A stretch of 64,000 nt of DNA from Candidatus Obscuribacterales bacterium (GCA_019637435.1 JAHBVO010000003.1:248001-312000); one strand, 5' to 3'; positions 51,496-60,576 are shown, counted from the stretch's first letter. Numbers and translations are program-made. Notes: generated by a model not told the origin, from the sequence alone.

Positions 51496-53184
51496 ATGAA
51501 TAAACGCATGCAGAAAGAGCTTGCACGCACGGGTAAGCCGGTGTACAGGCTGCATTTCCTTGGTTCCGCCGGTGGTGTCACCGGGTCCCTCATGCTCGTG
51601 GAGATGTTCTCCCGGGAAGGAGCGAAGCGTTTCTTGCTCGATGTCGGTTTGCACGTGGACCAGCAGAGTCTCGATTTCCAAAACCGCTTGCCCAAGGGCA
51701 TGACCGGCAAGGACATCGACTTTGTGGTCATCAGTCACGCGCACCTCGACCACTCTGGCTACCTCCCGAAACTCATCAAGGAAGGCTTCACCGGTCCTGC
51801 GTACTGCACGCCGGCGACTTTCGACCTGATGGAAATCTTGCTGCCCGACTCCGGTTTCTTGCAGGAGGAGGCGGTGAAACGGTTTAACAACCGGCTCACC
51901 CGTCGCGCCGAAGCCGGCAACCAGTCTGCCTCACAGAACACTGCTGTCAGCAAGGGCGGCAAGGTTCGTGGTGGTGCTGATGGTGGCAAGCAGAAGGGCA
52001 AGCGTGGTGTGAAGGCCGTCGCCGTGAACGCGAGTGCCTCCGCTGTCGCTGACGCCCCTCGGCTCCGCCAGCCCCTCTACACCGAAGAGGAAGCCCGCGC
52101 CAGCCTGAAGTGCGTCAAGACGATCGACTACAACGTCCGCACGAAGCTGGCCGAAGACATCTTCGTTACCTTCACGGATGCCGGTCACATCCTCGGCTCT
52201 GCTGTTGTCACCATGGACCTGGGCAGCGGCGCCAACAAGCGCTCGCTCTGTTTCACCGGTAACATCGGCCGCGACAACCCGCCTGTTCTGCAGACTCTCG
52301 CGCAGATCAAGGGCGCCGACTACGTGATCACGGAGTCGACGTACGGTAATCGCGTGCACAAGGTGCGCGACCGCCACGCTCGCCTCGCCGAGATCATCAA
52401 CAAGGGCTACGAGCGCGCCAAGCAGGGTAAGAAGGACGGCGCCGGCGTCATCCTGATTCCTGCCTTTGCCGTTGGGCGTGCGCAGATCGTTCTCGACGAC
52501 CTGCGTCAGCTCATGGACAAGAAGATGATTCCGAACCTCAAGACCTATCTTGACGGTCGGATGAGCATCAAGGCTACCGACGTGCACCGCAAGCACGCCA
52601 ACCTGCTCAACGCTGAAACGCAGGCGGTGATCAACGCCGGCGGCGACCCGTTCGCGACCCCGCGCTTCGAGCTCTGCCGTGAGTGGACCGATTCTGCGCG
52701 TTTGCAGGAGCCGCAGTCCGAGCCGATCATCGTGGTCGGTTCCAGCGGTATGGCCAACGGCGGTCGTATCGTCAGCCACCTGTCCAAGCGCCTCTCCGGT
52801 CCGGAGAACACGGTCGTGTTCGTCGGCTACCAGGGCACCGGCACGCTCGGCAACGCGCTCGTGCGCTTCGCCGACGGCAATCCTTTCTCGGAGCGCAACT
52901 CGACGGCTCACAAGGCTAACAGTGATGCGACCCCGAAGACCGCGAATGTCGCCGGCAAGTCCATCAAGGTTCGCGCCACGGTGGAGTTCATGTCGGACTA
53001 CTCGGGTCACGCTGACGGCGTCGACATCTGCAGGTGGCTCGGCAAGTTCAAGCAGACGCCGAAGAACACCTTCGTCGTCCACGGTGATGATGACGCTCTC
53101 GCCGGCATGCGCGATCAGATCGTGTCGCGCCTGCACTGGGACGTTACCATTCCCAAGGCACGTGAGGTGTTCGAGCTGAGTTAG
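51496..53184 (+). CDS. Metallo-beta-lactamase/beta-CASP RNA-processing nuclease with basic insertion
   Basis: A 562-residue CPSF/Ysh1-like MBL nuclease: 'LHFLGSAGGVTGSLMLVE', zinc motif 'SHAHLDHSGYLPKL' (His81, His83, Asp85, His86), 'FTDAGHILGSAVV', 'FTGNIGRDNPPVL', the beta-CASP 'TESTYGNRVH', 'IPAFAVGRAQ', 'SSGMANGGRIVSHL', and the C-terminal zinc His in 'YSGHADGVDICRWL'. These enzymes cut or trim RNA. Unusual features are a basic, Ala/Gly/Lys-rich insertion of about 60 residues at roughly 131-195 ('GGKQKGKRGVKA') between the lactamase blocks, and a second polar insertion near 460-490. Start 51496 has GGAG upstream. Confidence 0.88.
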   Translation: MNKRMQKELARTGKPVYRLHFLGSAGGVTGSLMLVEMFSREGAKRFLLDVGLHVDQQSLDFQNRLPKGMTGKDIDFVVISHAHLDHSGYLPKLIKEGFTGPAYCTPATFDLMEILLPDSGFLQEEAVKRFNNRLTRRAEAGNQSASQNTAVSKGGKVRGGADGGKQKGKRGVKAVAVNASASAVADAPRLRQPLYTEEEARASLKCVKTIDYNVRTKLAEDIFVTFTDAGHILGSAVVTMDLGSGANKRSLCFTGNIGRDNPPVLQTLAQIKGADYVITESTYGNRVHKVRDRHARLAEIINKGYERAKQGKKDGAGVILIPAFAVGRAQIVLDDLRQLMDKKMIPNLKTYLDGRMSIKATDVHRKHANLLNAETQAVINAGGDPFATPRFELCREWTDSARLQEPQSEPIIVVGSSGMANGGRIVSHLSKRLSGPENTVVFVGYQGTGTLGNALVRFADGNPFSERNSTAHKANSDATPKTANVAGKSIKVRATVEFMSDYSGHADGVDICRWLGKFKQTPKNTFVVHGDDDALAGMRDQIVSRLHWDVTIPKAREVFELS

Positions 53185-53203
53185 GCTCGGCGCTGAAAAC
53201 CAA

Positions 53204-53236
53204 GTCGGGGTTCGAGTCGCAAGCTCGAATCCCGAC
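53204..53236 (+). terminator. Hairpin after MBL nuclease gene
   Basis: A 13-bp stem GTCGGGGTTCGAG/CTCGAATCCCGAC (one mismatch-type G-T pair) with a 7-base loop, 20 bases after the stop. No long T-run. Confidence 0.6.
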
Positions 53237-53295
53237 GATGGTCTTTCCTCAAGATCGGACTCGAAGGTTCGATAATCGATAGACCGGAGGAGGTT

Positions 53296-53841
53296 ATGGT
53301 TTGGACATTCGCGCAACCGCAGCGTTTTATCGATGAGCGCAAGGTTGTGCACACAATAAAGAGCGTCGCTCAGAAGCGACTCGTGGAGCTCGATTCGGCG
53401 AAGCGTTTCATCGAGCCGGTTGAAACCGTTCTCGACGAACTCGCGCAACTTGCTCCCGCGGCTGATCTTGTGAAGGTCGATTGCAATCACGCTGCGGCGG
53501 ATGTGCGCGCGGTCGTTTTTCAAGATGCGGCCATTGAGCTGCTTCAGGCGAAGTGCCGGAACCGCTACTGGCTCTGGTATCTTCTGTCGCGACTGGAGAC
53601 TGCGACGTTTCCTGTCGACGCGCTGGCTATCGCCCGGGCACACGCTCGTGCGAAGCAGTCGCTGTACGACAATCGATTCGGATTTGGCTTTGTCGCTCCG
53701 ATCAGTCTCATCTGGGAACTGAAGGGGATGCCGCCCGGCTTCGTCCTTGAATTGTGGGAATCGGGACGCATACTCGCGAATCCGAGACACGATTCGAACG
53801 GCTACCCGCTCATTCTCAACCCGTTGCTCATCGACGATTGA
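53296..53841 (+). CDS. Hypothetical protein
   Basis: A 181-residue protein with a very good ribosome site (GGAGGAGG) before the ATG. No signal peptide or membrane span. Mixed alpha/beta with two clear helices (30-52, 'RLVELDSAKRFIEPVETVLDELAQ', and 115-127) and aromatic segments ('RYWLWYLLSRLE', 'FGFGFVAPISLIWELKGMPPGFVLELWESG'). I do not recognise it. It follows the MBL nuclease by 111 bases beyond a hairpin and ends in its own terminator. High GC like that neighbour. Confidence 0.65.
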   Translation: MVWTFAQPQRFIDERKVVHTIKSVAQKRLVELDSAKRFIEPVETVLDELAQLAPAADLVKVDCNHAAADVRAVVFQDAAIELLQAKCRNRYWLWYLLSRLETATFPVDALAIARAHARAKQSLYDNRFGFGFVAPISLIWELKGMPPGFVLELWESGRILANPRHDSNGYPLILNPLLIDD

Positions 53842-53848
53842 CCCGTCC

Positions 53849-53890
53849 GAAGCTGGCTGCTCACCCCGTGTGACAGCCAGCTTCCTTTCT
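53849..53890 (+). terminator. Rho-independent terminator
   Basis: An 11-bp perfect stem GAAGCTGGCTG/CAGCCAGCTTC with a 14-base loop, then CTTTCTT, starting seven bases after the stop. Confidence 0.85.
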
Positions 53891-53899
53891 TGATTTTGA

Positions 53900-54599
53900 C
53901 TACTATATGCGAGCGTATCCGTTGAAACCTGCGAGCATTGTGCAGGCGGGGTATTGGGTTTTTGGGGTCAGTTCAGTGTGCCTCAAATTTAGCTCGTTGG
54001 CGGCGCTTGATTTTAACTACTATATGCGGGCGTATCCGTTAAAACCTGCGAGCATTGTGCAGGCGGGGTATTGCGGTCCTGCGGTCAATTCAGTGTGCTC
54101 AAATTTAGCTCGTTGGCGGCGTGGCATAGACGGAATTTCGAAAATCCGGCGCTCTGTGATAGACAAAGCCACTTTTCTTAGGGGTTCCAATTCGGGCGAA
54201 AGTCTCTAAAGCTCCGTCTCGTCTTGCTCTCGCGTTTTGACTAAGCACGTCGGCATATAGTAGTAGGTTTTGGCGGCGTGGCGTAGACGGAATTTCGAAA
54301 ATCCGGCGCTCTGTGATAGACAAGGACACTCTTTTCGAGGGCTCTGATTCGGGCGAAAGTCTCTAAAGGTCCGCCTCGTCTTGTTTTCGCGTTTTGACTA
54401 AGCACGTCGGCATATAGTAGTAGTTTTTGGCGGCGTGGCATAGACGGAATTTCGAAAATCCGGCGCTCTGTGATAGACAAGGACACTCGTTTAGAGGGGG
54501 TTGATTCGGGCGAAAGTCTCTAAAGCTCCGTCTAGTCTTGCTCTCGCGTTTTGACTGAGCACGTCGGCATATAGTAGGGAGGGCGTCGGCATATAGTAG
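53900..54599. repeat. TATAGTAG-family modular array (copy I)
   Basis: A compound locus of 700 bp. The left half is present twice (CTACTATA at 53900 and 54017, period 117 bp). The right half is present three times (TATAGTAG at 54256, 54413 and 54570, period 157 bp; cores at 54129-54150, 54286-54307, 54443-54464). A 22-bp remnant GGCGTCGGCATATAGTAG closes it (ending 54599). All duplications are bounded by the terminal motif. The right halves are about 95% alike by reading. The 54600-54750 leader of the next gene has no further repeat. Confidence 0.9.
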
Positions 54600-54750
54600 A
54601 AAGTTCGGGCGGGGGGAATTTCCCCATTGTGGGCGCAATATCCGAAGAATATAGTGGGTGGACACCGCTGAGATGCCGCTTAATTCGCTGCTGCATCTGG
54701 AAACCAAATCTCCACTTACCTAGCGTAATCGCAAGTTTCTTTTAACCACT

Positions 54751-56628
54751 ATGGAAGATGCCGTTCGCAACAAAATTGCCGCGATGACCGACTTGAAAGT
54801 CGCGACGCCAGCCGCGCCTAAAGAAGATACGGTCTGGGACCGGGTCTCGCGTGAGGCTTATGTCGTAGGCGGCGGTCTGAGTGATGGATTTACCTCTCAT
54901 TTAAATTCGAAAAGTCTTGTCGAGAAAAGTCCTGAACTTCTCCTCTCCTTCGGTCTTGGTGCTGGTTTAGCCGCGGCTCAAGGCAAAGGTGGCATGGTCA
55001 AGCTTGGAGCTCAGGCGATCGGCCTGGCTTTCGGTGTGGGAATGGTCAAAGACCTCTCCAGTCCGGAGCGTATCAACGGTTTGACCACTGCCGTCTCGAA
55101 TACCTGGAATTCTCCAACCCAACTCGATTACAACCGCGCGCTCGTCAAACAGCATGCGGGCGATTTCGCTTTTGACACCGTGCTCATGTCTGCCGGTGGT
55201 ATCGCCGGTGCTGGCAGTGTCAAAATCGGTCGCTCGGAAGCCGCACAGAATCTCCGCAGTTTGATGTCCGACGGCGTCAGCAATCTCAAGACCTCGACGC
55301 GTGCACTTTTCACAAATTCGGAGTTGCGCGCAGCGACCGCTAAGTCTGATGTTCACGGTTTCTCTACTGGTATGGTTGAAAAACCGACTGCCGCCCTCGG
55401 TGCGGTTACAGAATCGACGACGCCAGGTTTGTTTAAATCCACATCGCGCCCGTTCGGCAGCATGTCTGAATCGACGGGAGTTTCATTCGAGCGCTCGACC
55501 GGTTCTCTGAGCAAAGACCTCGCGAAAGCAGGTACTAATCAGTCGGCTAAGTTGAGAGAAGAGGGATCGGCGTCTCTTCAAAAGCCGCATATGGAGCCTG
55601 ATGGCAGGCATCTTCCGGCGTTCGATGTTTATCCTGAAGGACCATTGACCGCAAACAAATTCTCTTCGCGGGTAGAGACAGACGGTCAAGGCAAGCCAAC
55701 AATCGACGTTAAGAAAACAGATGTGGTCGATTGGGAAATCCAACCCGGCAAGACCTGGCAGTGGCATCCCAACGAACAAGGCACGGAAGTCCGTCTTCAA
55801 GCACAGAGTTTCGTCGACAAATTTATGAAGGGCGACTACGCGGGTGCGCTGAATGTGGCTGTTGAAGCGCCTGTCATGGAGCGCATCAATTTGAACCCGG
55901 CGAGCAGAGTGCATGAGGTCAGAATCAACGCGGCGGATCTTGCGAAGCCGGAGATCGTCGAAATTAAGATGAATGAGCTCAGCAAATATGCTGAATTCAA
56001 ATGGAGTCAGGTCGTCGCCGATGGCGTTCCAGGCGATTCTCGACTTGAGGTCGTAATTCCGAAAACGATCGTAGAACTGAAAAGCGGTGCGGATGTGCGG
56101 TTGGTGGACATCGTTCCCACTCAATCTTCAGGTTATCGTCAGTCATACAAAATGGAATTTCCGACGCACGATATCAAAGGGAAGCCGCTGAGCGCTGAGC
56201 AAACAAAAGAGATACAAGCCTTGCGCGAGAGCCCCGGCGGGCAGAGAGTCCTGGCGGAAACGGCTATATTCGGTTTTGAAGAAACCATCGTTCATGCCAA
56301 CCAGCACATAACACAAGGTGGCGGAATTTCCTCGCCGGCGTTTGCTGAATTCGCGCGAAATATCGCAGCCAGTAACGAGAATCTCAGAGGGCATCGGCTC
56401 TCGCTTCTGGGCTCGCTTACCGCGAAGCACGCAGAGCGGCCGAAGATCATGGAGCAGGAAGTTCCGGCGCTCGCATATGACGCCGGTATGCCACTAAGTA
56501 TGGTGCGCCACCACTTTTTCTTCGGCAGTCGCCACGTCGAGCAACGCACGCCGGTCATGAACTTCTTGAAGTTCCGCGAAATGTTCGGACCAAAGCCCGA
56601 GCATTCTTTCGTGCCTAAAGACGACTAA
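54751..56628 (+). CDS. Large unrecognised protein with Gly-rich hydrophobic N-terminal part
   Basis: A 625-residue protein with an ATG start and no evident Shine-Dalgarno. No signal peptide. Residues about 35-160 alternate Gly/Ala-rich hydrophobic helices ('LLLSFGLGAGLAAAQGKGG', 'LGAQAIGLAFGVGMVKDL', 'TVLMSAGGIAGAGSVKIG') that could insert in a membrane. A disordered Ser/Thr region (190-290) leads to an alpha/beta C-terminal domain with 'GFEETIVHANQHITQGGG' and 'MEQEVPALAYDAGMPL...HHFFFGSRHVEQRTP'. HANQH (515-519) resembles an HExxH helix whose Glu is Ala, but this may be coincidence. Similar in build to the 1,068-residue protein at 34423. Confidence 0.6.
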   Translation: MEDAVRNKIAAMTDLKVATPAAPKEDTVWDRVSREAYVVGGGLSDGFTSHLNSKSLVEKSPELLLSFGLGAGLAAAQGKGGMVKLGAQAIGLAFGVGMVKDLSSPERINGLTTAVSNTWNSPTQLDYNRALVKQHAGDFAFDTVLMSAGGIAGAGSVKIGRSEAAQNLRSLMSDGVSNLKTSTRALFTNSELRAATAKSDVHGFSTGMVEKPTAALGAVTESTTPGLFKSTSRPFGSMSESTGVSFERSTGSLSKDLAKAGTNQSAKLREEGSASLQKPHMEPDGRHLPAFDVYPEGPLTANKFSSRVETDGQGKPTIDVKKTDVVDWEIQPGKTWQWHPNEQGTEVRLQAQSFVDKFMKGDYAGALNVAVEAPVMERINLNPASRVHEVRINAADLAKPEIVEIKMNELSKYAEFKWSQVVADGVPGDSRLEVVIPKTIVELKSGADVRLVDIVPTQSSGYRQSYKMEFPTHDIKGKPLSAEQTKEIQALRESPGGQRVLAETAIFGFEETIVHANQHITQGGGISSPAFAEFARNIAASNENLRGHRLSLLGSLTAKHAERPKIMEQEVPALAYDAGMPLSMVRHHFFFGSRHVEQRTPVMNFLKFREMFGPKPEHSFVPKDD

Positions 56629-56716
56629 GTTTAAGCGCTCGTAGGGCGTCCGGTTTAAAATCCCAGCGGTTCGGGTTTCATAAGGTTAAACCAGATCTGT
56701 TTCTGTTTATCTTCAG

Positions 56717-58204
56717 ATGGAAAACGAGCCGACTAAGTCTGAATTACAGAAGCTTCTTATGCGGAAGCTCTCCGACCCCGGCGTTCATGACGCTGAGAAC
56801 CTAAGCCGTCCGGTCTTCATTACTTATCGGGAGGGCTGGGGGCATGGACTTCGAAGCAAGCTGCCGGCTCCGCCGCAAGCCAGACTCGCTGTCGCTGTTG
56901 GCGTTGCGGCAGCGTATTCGCTTGTGGGTTCCTTACTCTTTCAACACGGCGTAACTCTCGTCGCTGTGCCGTATCTTTTAATCGGGTCCATGTTGTTGTT
57001 CATCGCCGCGCTGCTGATTCAGGACGATCGCATGTACATGGATCGGCTTTCGTTCATTATTCCAAGCCGCAATCCATTACTATTTAACTCCAAAGTTCTA
57101 TGGTCCAGAATCGAAGAATTATCGATAGTCGATTTGAAGAAAAACGCATCAGGCAGTAGATTTGCCATTCGACTTCACGAGGCATCCGGTGAGAAGCACG
57201 ATATTTTGCTGTCCGCGCTTCAACGTGAAGATCTCGATGAGTTGCGGGAAACGATTGAAGCATACGCTCCTCACATCAAGGGACTGGTTTTGCTGCGCGA
57301 CCTCGAAAGATTTTTTGATTTTGAACATAAACGATTGGAGGGCGTTTGTTACACTCAACTCTGGGAAAGTGGTGCGGCCCTGTCGTTCGGGCTGACATCG
57401 TTCACCCCACTTACACCGGACACATTGTTGCAAGAACAATTCCGAGTCGAAAAACAGATTGCCGCCGGCGGGTTTTCGGCAGTTTACGTCGTTAAGGGGG
57501 ACGATGGAGAGCGGTTTGTAGTCAAGGAATCCGTAGTTCCTTTCAATCTGGAACCCGAGTTGAAAGATAAGGCGCAGCAACAATTCGAACGCGAAGCGAG
57601 ATTGCTGACAAAGCTGAACCATCCGAGAATAGCCAACGTTTACGATCATTTTGTTGAAAACGGCCGCAGCTATCTGCGTATGCAGTATATAGAGGGCGAT
57701 AATCTTCGCGCCCATATTCGCGCTTGCAATGCAGTTTCTGAGGCTGTCGTCATCGCTTGGGTTACTGAGCTCGCTGAGATTTTGACTTATTTGCACGAGC
57801 TCGCACCGCCCATGGTGCACCGTGATCTTTCGCCGGACAACATTCTGGTCGGCAAGGATGGTCGATTGGTTTTGATCGATTTTGGCGCAGCCAATGAGTT
57901 TGTCGGTAATGCGACGGGAACGCTGGTCGGTAAGCATGCGTACATGGCTCCAGAGCAGATTCGCGCTGCGGCCGAACCGCGAAGCGACCTTTATTCGCTG
58001 GGTGCATGCGCTTACTTTTGCCTGACGGGGCGGGATCCGGAACCGATTCGACGATCTTCTCCGCGGGCTCATGGTGCCAACATCTCAGATTGGTGCGAAG
58101 ATCTGGTAAAGCGGCTGACTAATCTGGACCGTGATGAACGGTTCGCGAGCAGTCGAGAGTGTCTTGAGTTTCTGCGAGAGCCGGGGCGCGCACAGGAGAA
58201 TTAG
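56717..58204 (+). CDS. Membrane-anchored Ser/Thr protein kinase
   Basis: A 495-residue protein. Two closely spaced transmembrane helices lie near residues 54-97. A PH-like segment (about 100-190, 'VLWSRIEELSIVDLKK', 'ILLSALQREDLDEL') precedes a C-terminal Hanks-type kinase domain (240-490): P-loop 'IAAGGFSAVYVV', Lys270, catalytic loop 'HRDLSPDN' (His368-Asp370, Ser in place of the usual Lys), 'IDFGAA' (Asp388) and 'GTLVGKHAYMAPEQ'. It probably phosphorylates Ser/Thr on proteins. First gene of a three-gene operon whose members share the two-helix plus PH-like layout. No Shine-Dalgarno is evident. Confidence 0.88.
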   Translation: MENEPTKSELQKLLMRKLSDPGVHDAENLSRPVFITYREGWGHGLRSKLPAPPQARLAVAVGVAAAYSLVGSLLFQHGVTLVAVPYLLIGSMLLFIAALLIQDDRMYMDRLSFIIPSRNPLLFNSKVLWSRIEELSIVDLKKNASGSRFAIRLHEASGEKHDILLSALQREDLDELRETIEAYAPHIKGLVLLRDLERFFDFEHKRLEGVCYTQLWESGAALSFGLTSFTPLTPDTLLQEQFRVEKQIAAGGFSAVYVVKGDDGERFVVKESVVPFNLEPELKDKAQQQFEREARLLTKLNHPRIANVYDHFVENGRSYLRMQYIEGDNLRAHIRACNAVSEAVVIAWVTELAEILTYLHELAPPMVHRDLSPDNILVGKDGRLVLIDFGAANEFVGNATGTLVGKHAYMAPEQIRAAAEPRSDLYSLGACAYFCLTGRDPEPIRRSSPRAHGANISDWCEDLVKRLTNLDRDERFASSRECLEFLREPGRAQEN

Positions 58205-58205
58205 A

Positions 58206-59735
58206 GTGGAGCGTCGTCCAATCAGTCAGCGCGAATTACTCATCCGCTACGGCAGAATCGCTCCGAATGCGCGCGATCGCGTTCTTGATCAGTTCTATCT
58301 CTTGATTCCGGATTGCGCCTCTCTGCGGCAGTACGCCTTGATTCAAGGGGCCACTTTTACGAGCGTTTTTGCCAGCTTCGGCGTTGCAATTTGGGCTTTG
58401 AATGTTTGGATCACGTTGCACTTCAACCTCGATCAGGTGCATGGGCAGTCACTTGTTCACAGTTTCATTCTTCTCTTCGAGAGTTCTGTCATCTTCTACG
58501 TGATGCGGCGTAGATTAAAGTATCGCAAGCGGCACCATGAAAAGTTCCTTCAGCCAACCGAGATCGGGTTGACTCCGGAGCGCATTAACATTCATCATCG
58601 CATCATCCACGGTGGCACAGTTCTTAAATCCATACGCTGGGATGAGCTGAGTAAGGTCGAGCTGGTTGAGGATTTGACGAGCAGCAGCGGTCCGGTTCTG
58701 CAAATGCAAGACCATGAGAATCGACACATCGCTTTGCAGTTGGATTACATTCAGACGATAGAGGAACGGCAGATGCTGCGCGACTTCGTTCTTCACTACG
58801 TAAGACACATCGATGTGAAACCGGTAATCAGCAACCTGCTTCGTGTCGGCCGGCGAGATGATGTTCCGTTTACCAAGCTCTGGTGCCAGGCGCTTCAGGA
58901 CTCACGTCCGCGCGTCAATAGCGCACCTTTGACAGCAGGAACGCATTTGCAAGACAGCCGTTTCGTCATCACCGATTGCATTGGTGGCGGCGGTCAGGGA
59001 ACGGTATACAGCGCCGAAATGCGGGAGCTGGACGGTGTTCATAACATTGTTCTCAAAGAATACGTTCTTCCGGACTTCGATCACACATCCGAGCATAAAG
59101 CGGCTTGCGAGCAGTTCGAAAAAGAAATTCGGCTGCTCGGTCTGGTAGTTCATGATGGCGTAATCAAGCTTATCGATGCATTTGTTGAAGATCACCGCGC
59201 CTATCTCGTCCTCCATCATGTCAATGGAGAGTCTCTGAGAAGGCGTGTTGAGCGTATGGGACCGCTCTGCTCGCAGACCGTCATTGCTCTTGCAACACAA
59301 ATGTGTGACATTCTCCACTACCTGCATTCGATGAAACCGGGAATCATGCACCTCGATTTCTCTCCGGAGAACCTTTTGCTTACGGATGATGATCGAATTA
59401 TTCTTATCGACTTCAATATCTCCGTTGAAGAAAATTCGATGCGCACCCGCACGGTTATGGGAAAGCAGCGGTACATGGCTCCTGAACAGTATCGAGGAAC
59501 ACCTTCGCCGCGCAGCGATATTTACTCACTGGGTGCGACTCTTTTTTATCTTCTGACCGCGCGAGAGCCAGAGCCTATTACCGTGGCGCGTCCGTCGAGG
59601 TTGGCTGAAACAGTCGATTTGCGGCTCGACAGAATCGTATCCAAATGTACTGAACTGGAAGAGAGCGATCGGTTTCAAACAATTGCAGATGTACGAGACG
59701 AGCTTGGAAAGCTGCTAGGAGGCGGTGATGGATAA
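58206..59735 (+). CDS. Membrane-anchored kinase homologue with atypical catalytic motifs
   Basis: A 509-residue protein with GTG start at 58206, one base after the preceding stop, with AGGAG seven bases upstream. Same layout as its neighbour: two membrane helices (about 55-105), a PH-like segment ('IRWDELSKVELVEDL...HIALQLDYIQTIEERQML') and a kinase domain (255-505). It has the glycine loop 'IGGGGQGTVY', Lys284 and 'GKQRYMAPEQYRGTPSPRSDIYSLGA'. However, HRD reads HLD (382-384), the catalytic-loop Lys is Ser, and DFG reads DFN (402-404). The catalytic Asp and metal Asp remain, so it may be active but atypical, or a regulator of its neighbour. Confidence 0.85.
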   Translation: MERRPISQRELLIRYGRIAPNARDRVLDQFYLLIPDCASLRQYALIQGATFTSVFASFGVAIWALNVWITLHFNLDQVHGQSLVHSFILLFESSVIFYVMRRRLKYRKRHHEKFLQPTEIGLTPERINIHHRIIHGGTVLKSIRWDELSKVELVEDLTSSSGPVLQMQDHENRHIALQLDYIQTIEERQMLRDFVLHYVRHIDVKPVISNLLRVGRRDDVPFTKLWCQALQDSRPRVNSAPLTAGTHLQDSRFVITDCIGGGGQGTVYSAEMRELDGVHNIVLKEYVLPDFDHTSEHKAACEQFEKEIRLLGLVVHDGVIKLIDAFVEDHRAYLVLHHVNGESLRRRVERMGPLCSQTVIALATQMCDILHYLHSMKPGIMHLDFSPENLLLTDDDRIILIDFNISVEENSMRTRTVMGKQRYMAPEQYRGTPSPRSDIYSLGATLFYLLTAREPEPITVARPSRLAETVDLRLDRIVSKCTELEESDRFQTIADVRDELGKLLGGGDG

Positions 59736-60576
59736 CATCGCTAAACCTGATATCGATCGACCTTTGGAAATCGCTGAGGTATATCAACGCTATCGCTGTC
59801 CCGCCGAGATATTGATTCCGTACCGGATTCGAAAAGTTCCTAAGACGATGATTGGAACCTGGTGGGAAGCGACGTATTTGAAGCCGCGTTCGGTGACTTT
59901 GTGGAACATGGACTTCCCCTGGATTTTGGTCATAGGTACAGCGCTTGCGGGAACCGTGTCTTCGGCGCTGTGCATGGCGCTCGGTCGCTGGTTGATGCAT
60001 TTGAACGGTTCGCTCGGAATCTTCTTCGGTATCCTGGGTTTCTTTCCTATTGTTTTTTTAGGATTTGCTTTTCTTCTTTACCCTATGTTTGTCACGCTCA
60101 ATATGCGCCTTGGGTGGGGCAAGAACTGGCACCATACACTTCTTGGACCGACGCATATTGGAATTACCGATTCCGGTTTTAAACTCTATGTGCGTGGCTG
60201 GTTTTTCTACAACTATCCGAATCTGGCTTTGTGGCAGGAAATCTTCAAGGCCGATCTGGTCAGTGATAAGAGAAAGAACGCGATGGTGTTGCGATTCACG
60301 TATCAAACCGGCTTCGGTAGAGCCCCAATTGATCTGCCTTTAGACGCGTTTGAAACGGTTGACGACCTCAAGTTTGTTTTAAAAACATTTTCCGATAGCG
60401 TCACGCCGGAATTCCAGGGACCGCTTCTGAAGGCAATGGCGGAAGTTGATTTCTTGCCGGTTTTGGAAGGCTATGAACAGGGGCAGACGTACGCAATCGG
60501 TTTAGATCTCATGCGCGAAATTGAAGAGGCGCGCGCGATCGAGATTCAGCATGGTTCGCAAGCCGAAAGCCTTTAG
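59728..60576 (+). CDS. Two-span membrane protein, kinase-less partner of the kinase operon
   Basis: A 282-residue protein overlapping the preceding kinase gene by 8 bases (ATG at 59728 with AGGAGG upstream), so translationally coupled. Two membrane helices (about 70-93 and 98-122), then a PH-like soluble domain ('GPTHIGITDSGFKLYVRGWFFYNYPNLALWQEIFKADLV...IDLPLDAFETVDDLKFVLKTF') parallel to those in the two kinases, but no kinase domain follows. It is a candidate receptor or scaffold for a heteromeric membrane kinase complex. Function inferred from context only. Confidence 0.7.
   Translation: MDNIAKPDIDRPLEIAEVYQRYRCPAEILIPYRIRKVPKTMIGTWWEATYLKPRSVTLWNMDFPWILVIGTALAGTVSSALCMALGRWLMHLNGSLGIFFGILGFFPIVFLGFAFLLYPMFVTLNMRLGWGKNWHHTLLGPTHIGITDSGFKLYVRGWFFYNYPNLALWQEIFKADLVSDKRKNAMVLRFTYQTGFGRAPIDLPLDAFETVDDLKFVLKTFSDSVTPEFQGPLLKAMAEVDFLPVLEGYEQGQTYAIGLDLMREIEEARAIEIQHGSQAESL

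Noticed and set aside
53900..54599. Direct repeats considered as a CRISPR array
   Set aside because: Units are 117 and 157 bp with no short identical repeat and unique spacers, and no cas genes are nearby.
2063..54599. Repeat family considered as integron attC sites
   Set aside because: No RYYYAAC/GTTRRRY core pairs, no integrase and no cassette arrangement of genes.
56287..56310. HANQH in the 54751 protein as an HExxH protease site
   Set aside because: The catalytic Glu position is Ala. Kept only as a remark because nearby Glu and His could form another type of site.
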